NCBI RefSeq assembly: GCF_016905005.1
Contig: NZ_JADIKC010000001.1
Location: 310,001 to 374,000 of the forward strand
Length of the DNA: 64,000 bases
Direction of reading: 5' to 3'
Origin: Dyella kyungheensis
GTDB lineage: Bacteria; Pseudomonadota; Gammaproteobacteria; Xanthomonadales; Rhodanobacteraceae
A program made the position numbers and the translations under genes. Within the stretch, counting starts at the first letter, position 1. Each line of letters starts with the position of its first letter. The notes below the pieces were generated by a model. It saw only the letters and a program-made list of their open reading frames with translations, was not told the origin of the DNA and did not search any database. Below are positions 1 to 8,930 of the stretch, in pieces.

Positions 1-43
1 GAGTCCTTCTGTCGGAATCAAGCCTCCCTTGGGAGACAATTTC

Positions 44-400
44 ATGAACAAGACGAAGATTTCCACCCTCAAGCGCGTTGCAGTGGCCACGGCCTTGGTC
101 GTTGGCTGTGCCGCCGTTGCCCCGGCGTTCGCGGGCCATGTCAGCTTGAACGTGGGTATCGGTCTGCCGGCCGTGGGCGTGGGTTACTACGCACCGGCCC
201 CGGTGGTGTACGCACCGCCTCCGCCGGTGTATTACGCGCCGGCTCCGGCCCCCGTGGTCTACGGCGGTCCCGTGTACGGCGGTCCGGTGGTGTACCCGGC
301 AGTCGGCGCGGCGGTCGTGGTCGGTGGCCACCCGGGCTACTACCATCGCGGCGGTTACTACTATCGCGGTGGCTACCGTTACTACGGTCACGGTCACTGA
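44..400 (+). CDS. Secreted Tyr/Pro/Gly-rich low-complexity protein
   Basis: 118-residue protein. I start it at the ATG preceded by GGGAG (31-35, 8 nt away) rather than at the upstream in-frame start. The N-terminus is a clear Sec signal peptide: a lysine/arginine-rich start, a hydrophobic stretch, and AFA before the mature chain. The mature part is repetitive, first YAP/PPPVYYAP-type repeats, then VYGGPV repeats, ending in a Tyr/Gly/His/Arg-rich tail (YHRGGYYYRGGYRYYGHGH). Such short exported proteins are common in Rhodanobacteraceae and Burkholderia and are usually annotated only as hypothetical. The His/Tyr tail could bind metal or act in surface adhesion, but that is a guess. It stands alone and is followed by a strong terminator. 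Confidence 0.75.
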   Translation: MNKTKISTLKRVAVATALVVGCAAVAPAFAGHVSLNVGIGLPAVGVGYYAPAPVVYAPPPPVYYAPAPAPVVYGGPVYGGPVVYPAVGAAVVVGGHPGYYHRGGYYYRGGYRYYGHGH

Positions 401-422
401 TCGCGTAGCAGCATGTCGATAC

Positions 423-458
423 GAAGAAGCCCGGCCTTGTGCCGGGTTTCTTTTTTTT
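423..458 (+). terminator. Rho-independent terminator
   Basis: A GC-rich stem (gaagcccggc pairing with gccgggtttc, one G-U pair) has a 5-nt loop and runs into a tract of T residues at 449-458. It lies 23 nt after the stop of the Tyr/Gly-rich protein gene and is the clearest intrinsic terminator in the window. Confidence 0.9.
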
Positions 459-638
459 GCAGCGCGGAAACCCCAGGCGGAGCGCGCCGTCGTCAGCAAT
501 CCGCCATCCTCCTATCACAACTTTTGAACGTTCCCTGCGGCATCGTGCGCGCATGTCACGGCGCACTGGCCACGGTATGAGTGTTCAACAAACGACTGGC
601 TCGGCCGGCCACGGCGTCACCCTATCCCGGAGGTCGCG

Positions 639-1892
639 ATGACGTTGGCGCATTCGGCCGCGCAAGCCGAGGCGTTGACGCTGCGATTCCGGAGAATCCG
701 CTCCCGCAGCATGGCCTTGTGTGCTGCGCTGACGCCTGAAGACATGATGGTGCAATCGATGCCGGACGCCAGTCCGGCGAAGTGGCATCTTGCGCATACC
801 ACCTGGTTCTTCGAACGCTTCGTGCTCGAGCGCGATGCCGCCTATCGCTCGCCGCATCCGGAGTGGAACTACCTGTTCAACTCCTACTACCAGTCGGTCG
901 GGCCGATGCATGCGCGCCCTCAGCGGGGCCTGCTGTCGCGTCCCGGCGTGGCGCAGATACGCGACTACCGCGAACGCGTCGACGAGGCGATCGGCGACTG
1001 GCTGTCGCGCGGCGTCGATGCCACCACCCAAGGCATCATCGAACTGGGCCTGGAGCACGAACAGCAGCATCAGGAGCTGCTGATCACCGACATCAAGCAC
1101 GCGTTCTCGATCAATCCGTTGTTGCCCGCGTATACCGCGCCGCTGGCCTCGTCGTCGGCCACCACGTCGGTGCCGATGACCTTCATCCCGGGCCGGGAAG
1201 GCATCGTGGAAATGGGGCATCGGGGCAACGGCTTCGCCTTCGACAACGAGTCGCCTCGCCATCGCACGCTGCTGCAGCCGCACGCGCTGGCCAACCGGCC
1301 GGTGACCAATGCCGAATACGCCGCCTTCGTGCGCGACGGCGGCTATAGCGAGCCTTCGCTGTGGTTGTCCGAAGGGTGGGACACCATTCGTCGTGAGCAA
1401 TGGCAGCGGCCGTTCTACTGGCAGGAAGACCTGTCCAGCGAATTCACGCTGGCCGGCGTGCAGCCGATCGATCCGGATGCGCCGGTGAGCCACATCAGCT
1501 ATTTCGAAGCCGACGCCTTCGCGCACTGGGCCGGCGCACGCCTGCCCACCGAAGCGGAATGGGAGAGTGCCGCTTCTTCGGTGCCCGTGCAGGGCAACCT
1601 GCTCGATGCGATGGCGTTCCATCCCCAGGCCGCCACGGCCGGCGAGGGGATGCTGCAGATGTTCGGCGACGTGTGGGAGTGGACCGCCTCGCCCTACGTC
1701 AGCTATCCCGGCTTCCGTCCGCTGGCCGGCGCGCTGGGCGAATACAACGGCAAGTTCATGAACGGGCAGTGGGTGCTGCGCGGCGGTTCCTGTGCGACGC
1801 CACGCGAACACCTGCGCGCGACCTACCGGAATTTCTTTCCTCCTCATGCCCGCTGGCAGTTCATGGGGATACGCTTGGGACAGGACCGATGA
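639..1892 (+). CDS. egtB: Ergothioneine biosynthesis protein EgtB (sulfoxide synthase)
   Basis: 417 residues. EgtB is a non-haem iron enzyme that joins trimethylhistidine (hercynine) to a thiol (cysteine or gamma-glutamylcysteine) with oxygen, giving the sulfoxide precursor of ergothioneine. The N-terminal half is DinB-like and supplies the expected iron-binding histidines: the WHLAH motif at residues 49-53 and EHEQQH at 139-144 (H140, H144). The C-terminal half (about 175-417) is a formylglycine-generating-enzyme/C-type-lectin-like domain with GARLPTEAEWE, GDVWEWT and VLRGGSC. The start is well placed: GGAGG lies 5 nt upstream. The last four bases overlap the start of egtD (ATGA), so the two are translationally coupled. 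No egtA, egtC or egtE is adjacent. Confidence 0.95.
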   Translation: MTLAHSAAQAEALTLRFRRIRSRSMALCAALTPEDMMVQSMPDASPAKWHLAHTTWFFERFVLERDAAYRSPHPEWNYLFNSYYQSVGPMHARPQRGLLSRPGVAQIRDYRERVDEAIGDWLSRGVDATTQGIIELGLEHEQQHQELLITDIKHAFSINPLLPAYTAPLASSSATTSVPMTFIPGREGIVEMGHRGNGFAFDNESPRHRTLLQPHALANRPVTNAEYAAFVRDGGYSEPSLWLSEGWDTIRREQWQRPFYWQEDLSSEFTLAGVQPIDPDAPVSHISYFEADAFAHWAGARLPTEAEWESAASSVPVQGNLLDAMAFHPQAATAGEGMLQMFGDVWEWTASPYVSYPGFRPLAGALGEYNGKFMNGQWVLRGGSCATPREHLRATYRNFFPPHARWQFMGIRLGQDR

Positions 1893-2878
1893 GTGTGCAA
1901 GCTTCCTTCGATATCCGCGACGACGATCGCCGCCCACCGGTCGACGACCTGCTCGGCATCGTGCAACGCGGGCTGCGTGCGCGGCCCAAGCGCTTGCCGT
2001 CCTGGCTGTTCTACGACGAACGCGGTTCGCAATTGTTCGAAGACATCTGCGAGCAGCCCGAGTACTACCTGACGCGCAGCGAGATCGCGTTGATGGACAC
2101 GCACGCGGGCGACATCGCCGACGTGCTGGGTCCCGACGTGCGCCTGGTGGAATACGGCAGCGGCAATGCGATCAAGACGCGCATGCTGCTGGAGCACCTG
2201 CACGCACCGGTGTCGTATGTGCCGGTGGAGATTTCCGCCGAGCCGCTGCGCAACAGCACGCAGGCCTTGAACGAGCGCTTTCCCGGCGTGCCGGTGCAGG
2301 CGCTGCATGCCGACTTCACGCGCCCGCTGCGGCTACCGATTCCGCCGCGGGCGCCACGGCGCACGGTGATCTATTTCCCCGGCTCCACCATCGGCAATTT
2401 CGAGGCGCGCGATGCGGCAGATCTGCTGCGCAAGATGCGTGGCGAGATGGGCGACAACGGCGGCATCCTGATCGGCGCCGACCTGAAGAAGGACACGGCG
2501 ACGATCGAGGCCGCGTACAACGACAAGGCCGGCGTGACCAGCGAGTTCACGCTCAACATGCTGGTGCGCCTGAATCGCGAGATCGGCAGCGACTTCGACC
2601 TGTCGAGCTTCCGCCATCGCTCGCACTACAACGTGATGGCCGGGCGCATCGAAACCTTCATCGTCAGCACGCGCGACCAGAAGGTACGCGTGGGCAAGCA
2701 GCAGGTGGGTTTCACGGCTGAAGAGGCGATGCAGGTGGAATACAGCTGCAAGTATTCGCCGGAAGACTTCGCCGCGCTCGCCGGCAAGGCAGGCCTTGCG
2801 GTGGCTCACGAGTGGACCGATCCGCAAGGGATGTTCGCCGTGTACTACCTCGTGCGAGCCGGGGCACGCGGCGCCTGA
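1889..2878 (+). CDS. egtD: L-histidine N-alpha-methyltransferase EgtD
   Basis: 329 residues, close to the usual ~320 of the family. EgtD uses three SAM molecules to trimethylate the alpha-amino group of histidine, giving hercynine, the first committed step to ergothioneine. Visible family features are the N-terminal PKRLPSWLFYDERGSQLFE block, the SAM-binding LVEYGSGNAIKTRMLL motif (around residue 88), YFPGSTIGNF (around 168) and the C-terminal region ending FAVYYLVRA. The ATG lies inside the egtB stop region (ATGA overlap), so it is made from the same transcript. It ends 34 nt before the oppositely oriented ChaA-like gene. Confidence 0.95.
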   Translation: MSVQASFDIRDDDRRPPVDDLLGIVQRGLRARPKRLPSWLFYDERGSQLFEDICEQPEYYLTRSEIALMDTHAGDIADVLGPDVRLVEYGSGNAIKTRMLLEHLHAPVSYVPVEISAEPLRNSTQALNERFPGVPVQALHADFTRPLRLPIPPRAPRRTVIYFPGSTIGNFEARDAADLLRKMRGEMGDNGGILIGADLKKDTATIEAAYNDKAGVTSEFTLNMLVRLNREIGSDFDLSSFRHRSHYNVMAGRIETFIVSTRDQKVRVGKQQVGFTAEEAMQVEYSCKYSPEDFAALAGKAGLAVAHEWTDPQGMFAVYYLVRAGARGA

Positions 2879-2912
2879 GGCGGGCAGGGCGCGCTCTTGC
2901 GAGTGCGCTCCG

Positions 2913-4067
2913 CTAGGGGCTGAACACCAGCACCAGGAACACCGCGAACATCGACAGGTGCACGGCGCCTTCGAGCATCGTGGTGCGCCATCCCGAGAAG
3001 GTCAGCGTGCTCAACACCAGCGTCGAGGCGAGCAGCACGATGCTGGCCGGCGGCAGGCCCAGCACGACCGGCTTGCCGGTGAACAGGCCAATCGCCAGCA
3101 CCGCGGGCACGGTGAGCCCCACCGTCGACGCTGCGCCGCCCAGGCACAGGTTGATCGCGCGTGTGAGCTGATCGCGGCGAATGGCGATCAGTGCCGAGAT
3201 GCCTTCGGGCGTGAATACCAGCATGGCGATGATGACGCCGCCCAGCGCATGCGGCGCGCCGGTCGCCGCGATGCCGTAGTCCAGCACCTTGGCGAGGCTC
3301 TTGGACAGGATCACGATCGGCAGGATGTTGACCAGCAGCAACACCAGATGGAGTGCCATCTCGCCCTTGCGTGCACGGCGCGGTGGCGGCGGCGGTTCTT
3401 CCGGCACGATCTGGTCGGTATCGGAACGTGGCGCCACGAAATAGCCCTGGTGGCGGCCCGTCTGCAACCACAGGAACATGCCGTACAACCCGATGGTGAG
3501 AATCGAGAAGCTCACCGCCTGCAGGGTGGTCAGCGAGCCGTCGGGCGTGGATGCGGTGAAACTGGGCAGGACCAGTGCAATGGTGGCAAGCGGAATGATC
3601 ACCGCCAGGAACGCGGACGCGCCGTGCAGGTTGTAGGCCTGCTCATGGTGGCGCATGCCGCCGATCAACAAGCCCAGTCCCACCACGCCGTTCAACACGA
3701 TCATCAACACCGCGAACATGGTGTCGCGCGCCAGCGTGGCGGTGTCGCCGGCACCCAGCATCACCGCCGAGATCAGCACCACTTCGATCAGCACGATCGA
3801 CAAGGTGAGCACCAGCGTGCCCACCGGTTCGCCCAGCAGGCCGGCGAGTTCCTCGGCTTCGTGCACCACGCCGAACGATCCCCACACGATCACCAGGAAC
3901 AGCCAGGCAAACAGCGAGATGCCGATCGCGTGGCTGCTCAGGTGTTGCATCCAGTCCGAACCGAAGACCAGGAACAGCACCACCGTGCCCCAGGCAACGG
4001 CGGGGCGTATCAGCATCTTCGGCTGGAACATCGGTTGCGCTTCGAGGGTCGTTGAGTCGAGGCTCAT
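2913..4067 (-). CDS. ChaA-type Ca2+(Na+)/H+ antiporter, copy 1
   Basis: 384 residues, about 11 membrane segments. The layout matches E. coli ChaA (366 aa), a calcium/sodium/potassium-proton antiporter of the CaCA superfamily. Both signature alpha-repeats are present with acidic residues: GEPVGTLVLTLSIVLIEV in the first half and TPEGISALIAIRRDQ followed by GGAASTVGLTVPAVLAI in the second. A hydrophilic loop with a PPPPPRRARK stretch separates the halves, as in ChaA. The gene lies 160 nt downstream of the LysR regulator on the same strand, a weak hint of linked control. A paralogue lies at 17936-19048. Substrate (Ca2+, Na+ or K+) cannot be told from sequence. Confidence 0.88.
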   Translation of the reverse strand: MSLDSTTLEAQPMFQPKMLIRPAVAWGTVVLFLVFGSDWMQHLSSHAIGISLFAWLFLVIVWGSFGVVHEAEELAGLLGEPVGTLVLTLSIVLIEVVLISAVMLGAGDTATLARDTMFAVLMIVLNGVVGLGLLIGGMRHHEQAYNLHGASAFLAVIIPLATIALVLPSFTASTPDGSLTTLQAVSFSILTIGLYGMFLWLQTGRHQGYFVAPRSDTDQIVPEEPPPPPRRARKGEMALHLVLLLVNILPIVILSKSLAKVLDYGIAATGAPHALGGVIIAMLVFTPEGISALIAIRRDQLTRAINLCLGGAASTVGLTVPAVLAIGLFTGKPVVLGLPPASIVLLASTLVLSTLTFSGWRTTMLEGAVHLSMFAVFLVLVFSP

Positions 4068-4227
4068 GGGTTCTCCGGCTCAGGTGCATCGCTTGGGGCG
4101 CCGCCCATCGGCGGGGTCGAGATCGGCAATGGATGGCAAAACGTCCAGCGTCGGCCGCCGATGTCCTCAAGGGAAGACAGGCGGCATGGTGCGACGGTTG
4201 ATCATGCAACATTCCCGGCCGATGTGC

Positions 4228-5145
4228 TCAGCCGGCGATCTCGATGCCGCGCACCAGCCGCTTGGCCAGTCGCGGCTGGCGCAACTGCTCCAGCCACCAC
4301 GACAGCGCGCGTCCTTCCTGGTCGCCCCGCCAGGCCACGTACAGCACGTTCGGTTCGCGTGGATCGGCCATGCGCTTTTCGATCAGTTCGCCCCGTTTGA
4401 GCAAGCCGGCGACGCGGTGGCGCGGCAACCATCCCACGCCGAGGTTTTCCACCTGCGCATGGATCTTCGCGGCCATGCTCGGCACCGCCAGCGTCGCCTG
4501 TCCGCCCAGCAGGCCATAGGCGCGCCCTGCGGAACTGCGCGACGAATCGGCCACCACCACGCTGCGATGACGCAGCACGGTTTCGCGCTCCAGCGGTTCG
4601 GCCGCCTTGGCCAGCGGATGCCGCGGCGACACGGCGAAGACCCACTCCATCACGCCCAGCTCGAGCCAGCGCAGTTTGGGGATGACCGGTGGTTCGTTGG
4701 TGGCGCCGATGATGAGATCGGCGCGGCCATCGCGCAGCGCTTCCCAGGTGCCGCCAAGCACTTCGTGCGTCATGCGCAGGGCCACGCCCGATTGCAGCGC
4801 ATCGAAGCTGCGAATGACCGGCGCGAGGATTTCGAATTCGAGGATTTCGTCGGTGACGATCCACAGCCGGTCTTCCCAGCCGCTGGCAATCTGCTTCACG
4901 CGCTTGCTGAGCCGCGACACATCCTGCATCAGCCGGGCGGCTTCGAGCGCCAACAACTGACCGGCGGGCGTGAGCTGCAGGCGATAGCGGCGACGGTCGA
5001 ACAGCAGCGCGTCGAAGCGCGCTTCCAGTTGGCGGGCGGCGTGCGAAATGGTCGAGGGCGCCTTGCCTAGACGCGCAGCAGCGCGCGAGAGACTGCCGCT
5101 TTCCCGGATCGCTTCCAGCAGTGCCAGTTCGTCCTCGGACAACAT
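4228..5145 (-). CDS. LysR-family transcriptional regulator
   Basis: 305 residues, typical for LTTRs. The start is set at MLSEDELALL, where the winged helix begins (AAARLGKAPSTISHAARQLEA, residues ~20-40); the open frame extends further upstream but that part has no family similarity. A linker helix and the periplasmic-binding-protein-like effector domain follow (about 90-300). The C-terminal part resembles regulators of the AllS/YhaJ type, but I cannot name an effector. No divergently oriented partner exists: upstream is a REP element and then mfd on the same strand. Downstream is the ChaA-like antiporter, which may or may not be its target. Confidence 0.85.
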   Translation of the reverse strand: MLSEDELALLEAIRESGSLSRAAARLGKAPSTISHAARQLEARFDALLFDRRRYRLQLTPAGQLLALEAARLMQDVSRLSKRVKQIASGWEDRLWIVTDEILEFEILAPVIRSFDALQSGVALRMTHEVLGGTWEALRDGRADLIIGATNEPPVIPKLRWLELGVMEWVFAVSPRHPLAKAAEPLERETVLRHRSVVVADSSRSSAGRAYGLLGGQATLAVPSMAAKIHAQVENLGVGWLPRHRVAGLLKRGELIEKRMADPREPNVLYVAWRGDQEGRALSWWLEQLRQPRLAKRLVRGIEIAG

Positions 5146-5206
5146 GTTCGGGCCTTTCGAACGAGTGTGGCGGGATGGTACGACAGGTGGAAGGCCGGCG
5201 CGCCAT

Positions 5207-5286
5207 TGTGGGAGCGCACTTGTGCGCGACGTTGGCGCTCGGGCGTAACGCTCCGTTAGGCTGTCGCGCACAAGTGCGCTCCCACA
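5207..5286. repeat. REP-type inverted repeat pair 1
   Basis: Two 24-bp arms (5207-5230 and 5263-5286) are perfect reverse complements around the core tgtgggagcgcacttgtgcg, separated by 32 bp. Each arm is itself partly palindromic (gcgcacttgtgcgc). Related pairs occur at 10520-10598, 13481-13562 and 32273-32352, so this is a dispersed bacterial interspersed element, here between lysR and mfd. Confidence 0.9.
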
Positions 5287-5325
5287 GTGGTTTACCGTGT
5301 GCTTGATTGCCGAAGCGGCGGCGCT

Positions 5326-8300
5326 TTAGCCCGGCCGACGCGCCCCCAGTTGCACCAACACCTCCTGCGCCGAACGCATGCGTTCGGTGGCACCCGGCAA
5401 CTCCAGGTTCACCTTCAGCTTGTCCTGGCCATCGAGCTTGTAGACGCGCGGCTGTCCCTGGATCAGTCGGATGATCGCCATCGGGTCCAGTTCCGGCTTG
5501 TCGCGGAAGGTGATGCGTCCGCCGTTGGCGCCGAAGTCCAGTTTGCGGATGCCCAGCGGCGTGGCCATCAGCTTGAGCTGGGCGATGGCGAACAACTGCT
5601 TGGCCGGATCGGGCAGCAGGCCGAAGCGGTCGATCATTTCCACCTGCAGGTCGCGCAGGTGTTCGTCGTTGCGGGCGCTGGCGATGCGCTTGTACAACGT
5701 CAGGCGCGTGTGGACGTCCGGCAGGTAGTCGTCGGGAATCAGCGCGGGCAGATGCAGTTCGACTTCGGTTTCGTGTTCGCTGCTGAGGTCGAAGTCGGGC
5801 ACCTTGCCGGACTTCAGCGCACGCACGGCGCGTTCGAGCAGTTCCGTGTAGAGGCCGAAGCCGATTTCCTGGATCTGGCCCGACTGCTCGTCGCCGAGCA
5901 ACTCGCCCGCGCCGCGGATTTCCAGGTCGTGCGTGGCGAGGGTGAAGCCCGCGCCCAGTTCTTCCAGCGAGGCAATCGCTTCCAGGCGCTTCTCCGCATC
6001 GGCGGTCATCGCCTTGCGGTCGGGCACCACCAGATAGGCGTACGCACGGTGATGCGAGCGGCCCACGCGTCCGCGCAGCTGGTGCAGCTGGGCGAGGCCG
6101 AAGCGGTCGGCGCGGTTGATGATGATGGTGTTGGCGGTGGGGATATCGATGCCGGTTTCAATGATGGTGGTGCACACCAGCACGTTGAAGCGCTGGCGGT
6201 GGAAATCCGCCATCACCCGTTCGAGATCGCGTTCGGGCATCTGTCCATGGGCCACGCCGATGCGCGCTTCGGGAATCAGTTCCTGCACTTCGCGCGCGGC
6301 GCGCTCGATGGTGTCGACCTCGTTGTGCAGGAAGTACACCTGGCCGCCGCGCTGTAGCTCGCGTTGGAACGCTTCGCGGGCCAGCGCCGGCTCCCATTGC
6401 GCGACGAACGTGCGCACGGCCATGCGGTGGGCGGGTGGCGTGGCGATCAGCGACAGATCGCGCAGGCCGCTCATCGCCATGTTGAGCGTGCGTGGGATCG
6501 GCGTGGCGGTCATGGTGAGCAGGTCCACTTCCGCGCGCAGCTTCTTCAGCTGTTCCTTCTGGCGCACGCCAAAGCGCTGTTCCTCGTCGACGATCACCAG
6601 GCCCAGGTTCTTGAACTTGATCTCCGGCGCCAGCAGCTTGTGCGTGCCCACGATCACGTCGATCTGGCCGTCGGCGAGGCGCTTCAGCGCGTCGTTCACT
6701 TCCTTGGTCGACTTGAAGCGCGACAGCACATCGACCTTTACCGGCCAGTCGGCGAAACGGTCGGCGAAGTTGCGGTAGTGCTGTTGTGCCAGCAGGGTGG
6801 TGGGCACCAGCACGGCCACCTGGCGACCCGCCGTAGCGGCCGCGAAGGCGGCGCGCAGTGCCACTTCGGTCTTGCCGAAACCCACGTCGCCACAGATCAC
6901 GCGATCCATCGCGCGCGGCGCGGCCAGATCGTGCAAGACCGAATCGATCGCCTGCAGCTGGTCGGGCGTTTCCTCGAACGGGAAGGTGGCGCCGAATTCC
7001 TCCACCATCTGGCGGTCGATCGGCATCGATTCGCCGCCGCGTGCTTCGCGCTGCGCATAGATGCCGAGCAGTTCGGCCGCCACGTCGCGCACTTTTTCCG
7101 CGGCCTTCTTGCGCGCGCGCTCCCAGGCGTCGCCGCCCAGCGAATGCAGCGGTGCCAGTTCCGGCGCGGTGCCGGTGTAGCGGCTGACCAGGCCCAACTG
7201 CGCCACCGGCACGTAAAGCTTGTCGCCCTTGGCGTATTCGATGGTGAGGAACTCGCCCTCCATGCCGCCCAGTTCCATCGACACCAGGCCCTGGTAGCGA
7301 CCCACGCCGTGATCGACGTGGACAATGGGCGCGCCGATGGTCAGCTCGGTGAGATCGCGGATGATGCTTTCCGGATCGCGCGCTGCACCGCGCCGACGCT
7401 TGCGCTCGGTGCGCACACGCTCGCCGAACAATTCGCGTTCAGTGAGTACGGTGAAGGCGGGCTTGGTGAGTGCGAAGCCTTGTTCGAGCCCAGCGGTGGT
7501 GATGGCGAGGCGCAGCTTGTCGCCGCCCGTGAGGAAGGCTTGCCAGCCGTCGACGGTATCGGGCTTCAGCCCCGCGCCCGCCAGCTGTTCGATCAGCGCT
7601 TCGCGCCGGCCGGCCGAGTCGGCGGTGATCAACACCCGTCCCGGATAGCTGGACAGGAAGTGGCGTAGCGACGTGCCCGGTTCCTCGCCCTTGCGGTTGA
7701 GCGGCAGTTCCGGTGCCGGCTGTGTGCCGCTGGGCAGCGCGTGTTCGTGACCGCTTTCCACCACTTCGATGCGCAAGCGCTTGTTGAGTTGTTCGCGCAG
7801 CAGTTCGGGCGGCAGGTAGAGCTCGGCCGGCGGCAGCACCGGGCGTTCGATATCGTGCGCGCGCTGGTCGTAGCGTTCGCCGCTCTGGGTCCAGAACTGT
7901 TCGGCCGATTCCAGCGCGCCCTCGCCGAGCAGGAACACGGCGTTGTCGGCGAGGTAGTCGAACAAGGTGGCCGTCTGTTCGAAGAACATCGGCAGGTAAT
8001 ACTCGATACCGCCCGGCGTCACGCCTTCCTTCATGTCCTGGTAGAGCGGGCAGCGGCGCACGTCGATGGGAAAGCGTTCGCGCAGGCGCGTGCGGAAATC
8101 CTTGGCGGCGTTTTCGGTGAGCGGGAATTCGCGTGCCGGCAACAGCTCGATGGTTTCCACTTGCTGCTGCGAGCGCTGCGTTTCCGGATCGAAGCTGCGG
8201 ATGGATTCCACTTCGTCGTCGAACAGTTCGATGCGGTAAGGCTCGGCCGCGCCCATCGGGAAGATGTCGATCAGCGCGCCGCGCACGGCGAAGTCGCCCG

Positions 8301-8781
8301 GTTCGCCGACCTGCGGCACGTTGCGGTAACCGGCGGCCTCGAGCCGGCGCTGTTCGGCGGCGAGATCCAGTTTCTGCGCCTTTCTCATCACCAGGCCGGC
8401 GCCGGTGATGTGGCTGCGCGGGGCGATGCGCTGCATCAGCGTGGCGATCGGCACCACCAAGACGCCGCGTTGCACGTTCGGCAATTGGTACAGCGTGGCG
8501 ATGCGCTGCGAGACGATGTCCGGATGTGGACTGAAGACGTCGTAGGGCAGGGTTTCCCAGTCGGGAAAATGCAGCACGGGAAGATTGCCCGCGAACACGC
8601 GCAGCTCGTCCTCCAGCGCGCTTGCCCGCTGCGTGTCGCGCGTGACGGCGACCAGCAGCCCCTGATGCGTGCGCGCAGCCTCGGCCACCAGCAGGGCGCG
8701 CGAGGAACCGTGCGGCGGCGTCCAGAAGCGGCGCTGCTTGGGGGTGGTGGGCAGGGAGGGGTGGGGAATCGTATCGGCCAT
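5326..8781 (-). CDS. mfd: Transcription-repair coupling factor Mfd
   Basis: 1151 residues, the usual Mfd length. Mfd is a DNA translocase that dislodges RNA polymerase stalled at lesions and recruits UvrA for nucleotide excision repair. The N-terminal UvrB-like module is visible (LHFPDWETLPYD, SQRIATLYQLP), then the RNAP-interaction domain with VHVDHGVGRYQGL and the superfamily 2 helicase motor. The motor has Walker A GDVGFGKTEVAL, the DEEQRFG box, TATPIPRTL and the QLRGRVGRS motif VI. The C-terminal TRCF domain ends the protein. The gene appears monocistronic, with a REP pair downstream and a hairpin upstream. Confidence 0.98.
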   Translation of the reverse strand: MADTIPHPSLPTTPKQRRFWTPPHGSSRALLVAEAARTHQGLLVAVTRDTQRASALEDELRVFAGNLPVLHFPDWETLPYDVFSPHPDIVSQRIATLYQLPNVQRGVLVVPIATLMQRIAPRSHITGAGLVMRKAQKLDLAAEQRRLEAAGYRNVPQVGEPGDFAVRGALIDIFPMGAAEPYRIELFDDEVESIRSFDPETQRSQQQVETIELLPAREFPLTENAAKDFRTRLRERFPIDVRRCPLYQDMKEGVTPGGIEYYLPMFFEQTATLFDYLADNAVFLLGEGALESAEQFWTQSGERYDQRAHDIERPVLPPAELYLPPELLREQLNKRLRIEVVESGHEHALPSGTQPAPELPLNRKGEEPGTSLRHFLSSYPGRVLITADSAGRREALIEQLAGAGLKPDTVDGWQAFLTGGDKLRLAITTAGLEQGFALTKPAFTVLTERELFGERVRTERKRRRGAARDPESIIRDLTELTIGAPIVHVDHGVGRYQGLVSMELGGMEGEFLTIEYAKGDKLYVPVAQLGLVSRYTGTAPELAPLHSLGGDAWERARKKAAEKVRDVAAELLGIYAQREARGGESMPIDRQMVEEFGATFPFEETPDQLQAIDSVLHDLAAPRAMDRVICGDVGFGKTEVALRAAFAAATAGRQVAVLVPTTLLAQQHYRNFADRFADWPVKVDVLSRFKSTKEVNDALKRLADGQIDVIVGTHKLLAPEIKFKNLGLVIVDEEQRFGVRQKEQLKKLRAEVDLLTMTATPIPRTLNMAMSGLRDLSLIATPPAHRMAVRTFVAQWEPALAREAFQRELQRGGQVYFLHNEVDTIERAAREVQELIPEARIGVAHGQMPERDLERVMADFHRQRFNVLVCTTIIETGIDIPTANTIIINRADRFGLAQLHQLRGRVGRSHHRAYAYLVVPDRKAMTADAEKRLEAIASLEELGAGFTLATHDLEIRGAGELLGDEQSGQIQEIGFGLYTELLERAVRALKSGKVPDFDLSSEHETEVELHLPALIPDDYLPDVHTRLTLYKRIASARNDEHLRDLQVEMIDRFGLLPDPAKQLFAIAQLKLMATPLGIRKLDFGANGGRITFRDKPELDPMAIIRLIQGQPRVYKLDGQDKLKVNLELPGATERMRSAQEVLVQLGARRPG

Positions 8782-8844
8782 GCGAACCCAACAATCAGTG
8801 GCGTGACACCAGGCCGCGCCGGAAAGCGGGCAAGTTTAACGCGA

Positions 8845-8867
8845 CCGCCCCGGACAGGCCGGGGCGG
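8845..8867. terminator. Hairpin between GNAT gene and mfd
   Basis: A perfect 9-bp GC stem (ccgccccgg / ccggggcgg) with a 5-nt loop. It lies downstream of the minus-strand GNAT gene and upstream of mfd. No T tract follows on either strand, so an intrinsic terminator is possible but not certain. Confidence 0.4.
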
Positions 8868-8880
8868 ATGGAGTTCCCTA

Positions 8881-8905
8881 TATGGGAGCGCGCTCGCTGC
8901 GCGAC
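8881..8905. repeat. Solitary, diverged REP half-element
   Basis: The sequence tatgggagcgcgctcgctgc with following gcgac resembles one arm of the paired REP elements (gtgggagcgcac...gcgcgac) but has no inverted partner nearby. It lies between the end of the GNAT gene and the hairpin upstream of mfd. Confidence 0.6.
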
Positions 8906-8930
8906 AAGCCCTGGATGCTGCAGAGCCTGT

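Noticed and set aside
2796-4055. 419-codon plus-strand open frame
   Set aside because: Antisense to the ChaA-like antiporter. It is glutamine/histidine/arginine-rich low complexity, typical of reverse reading of membrane-protein codons.
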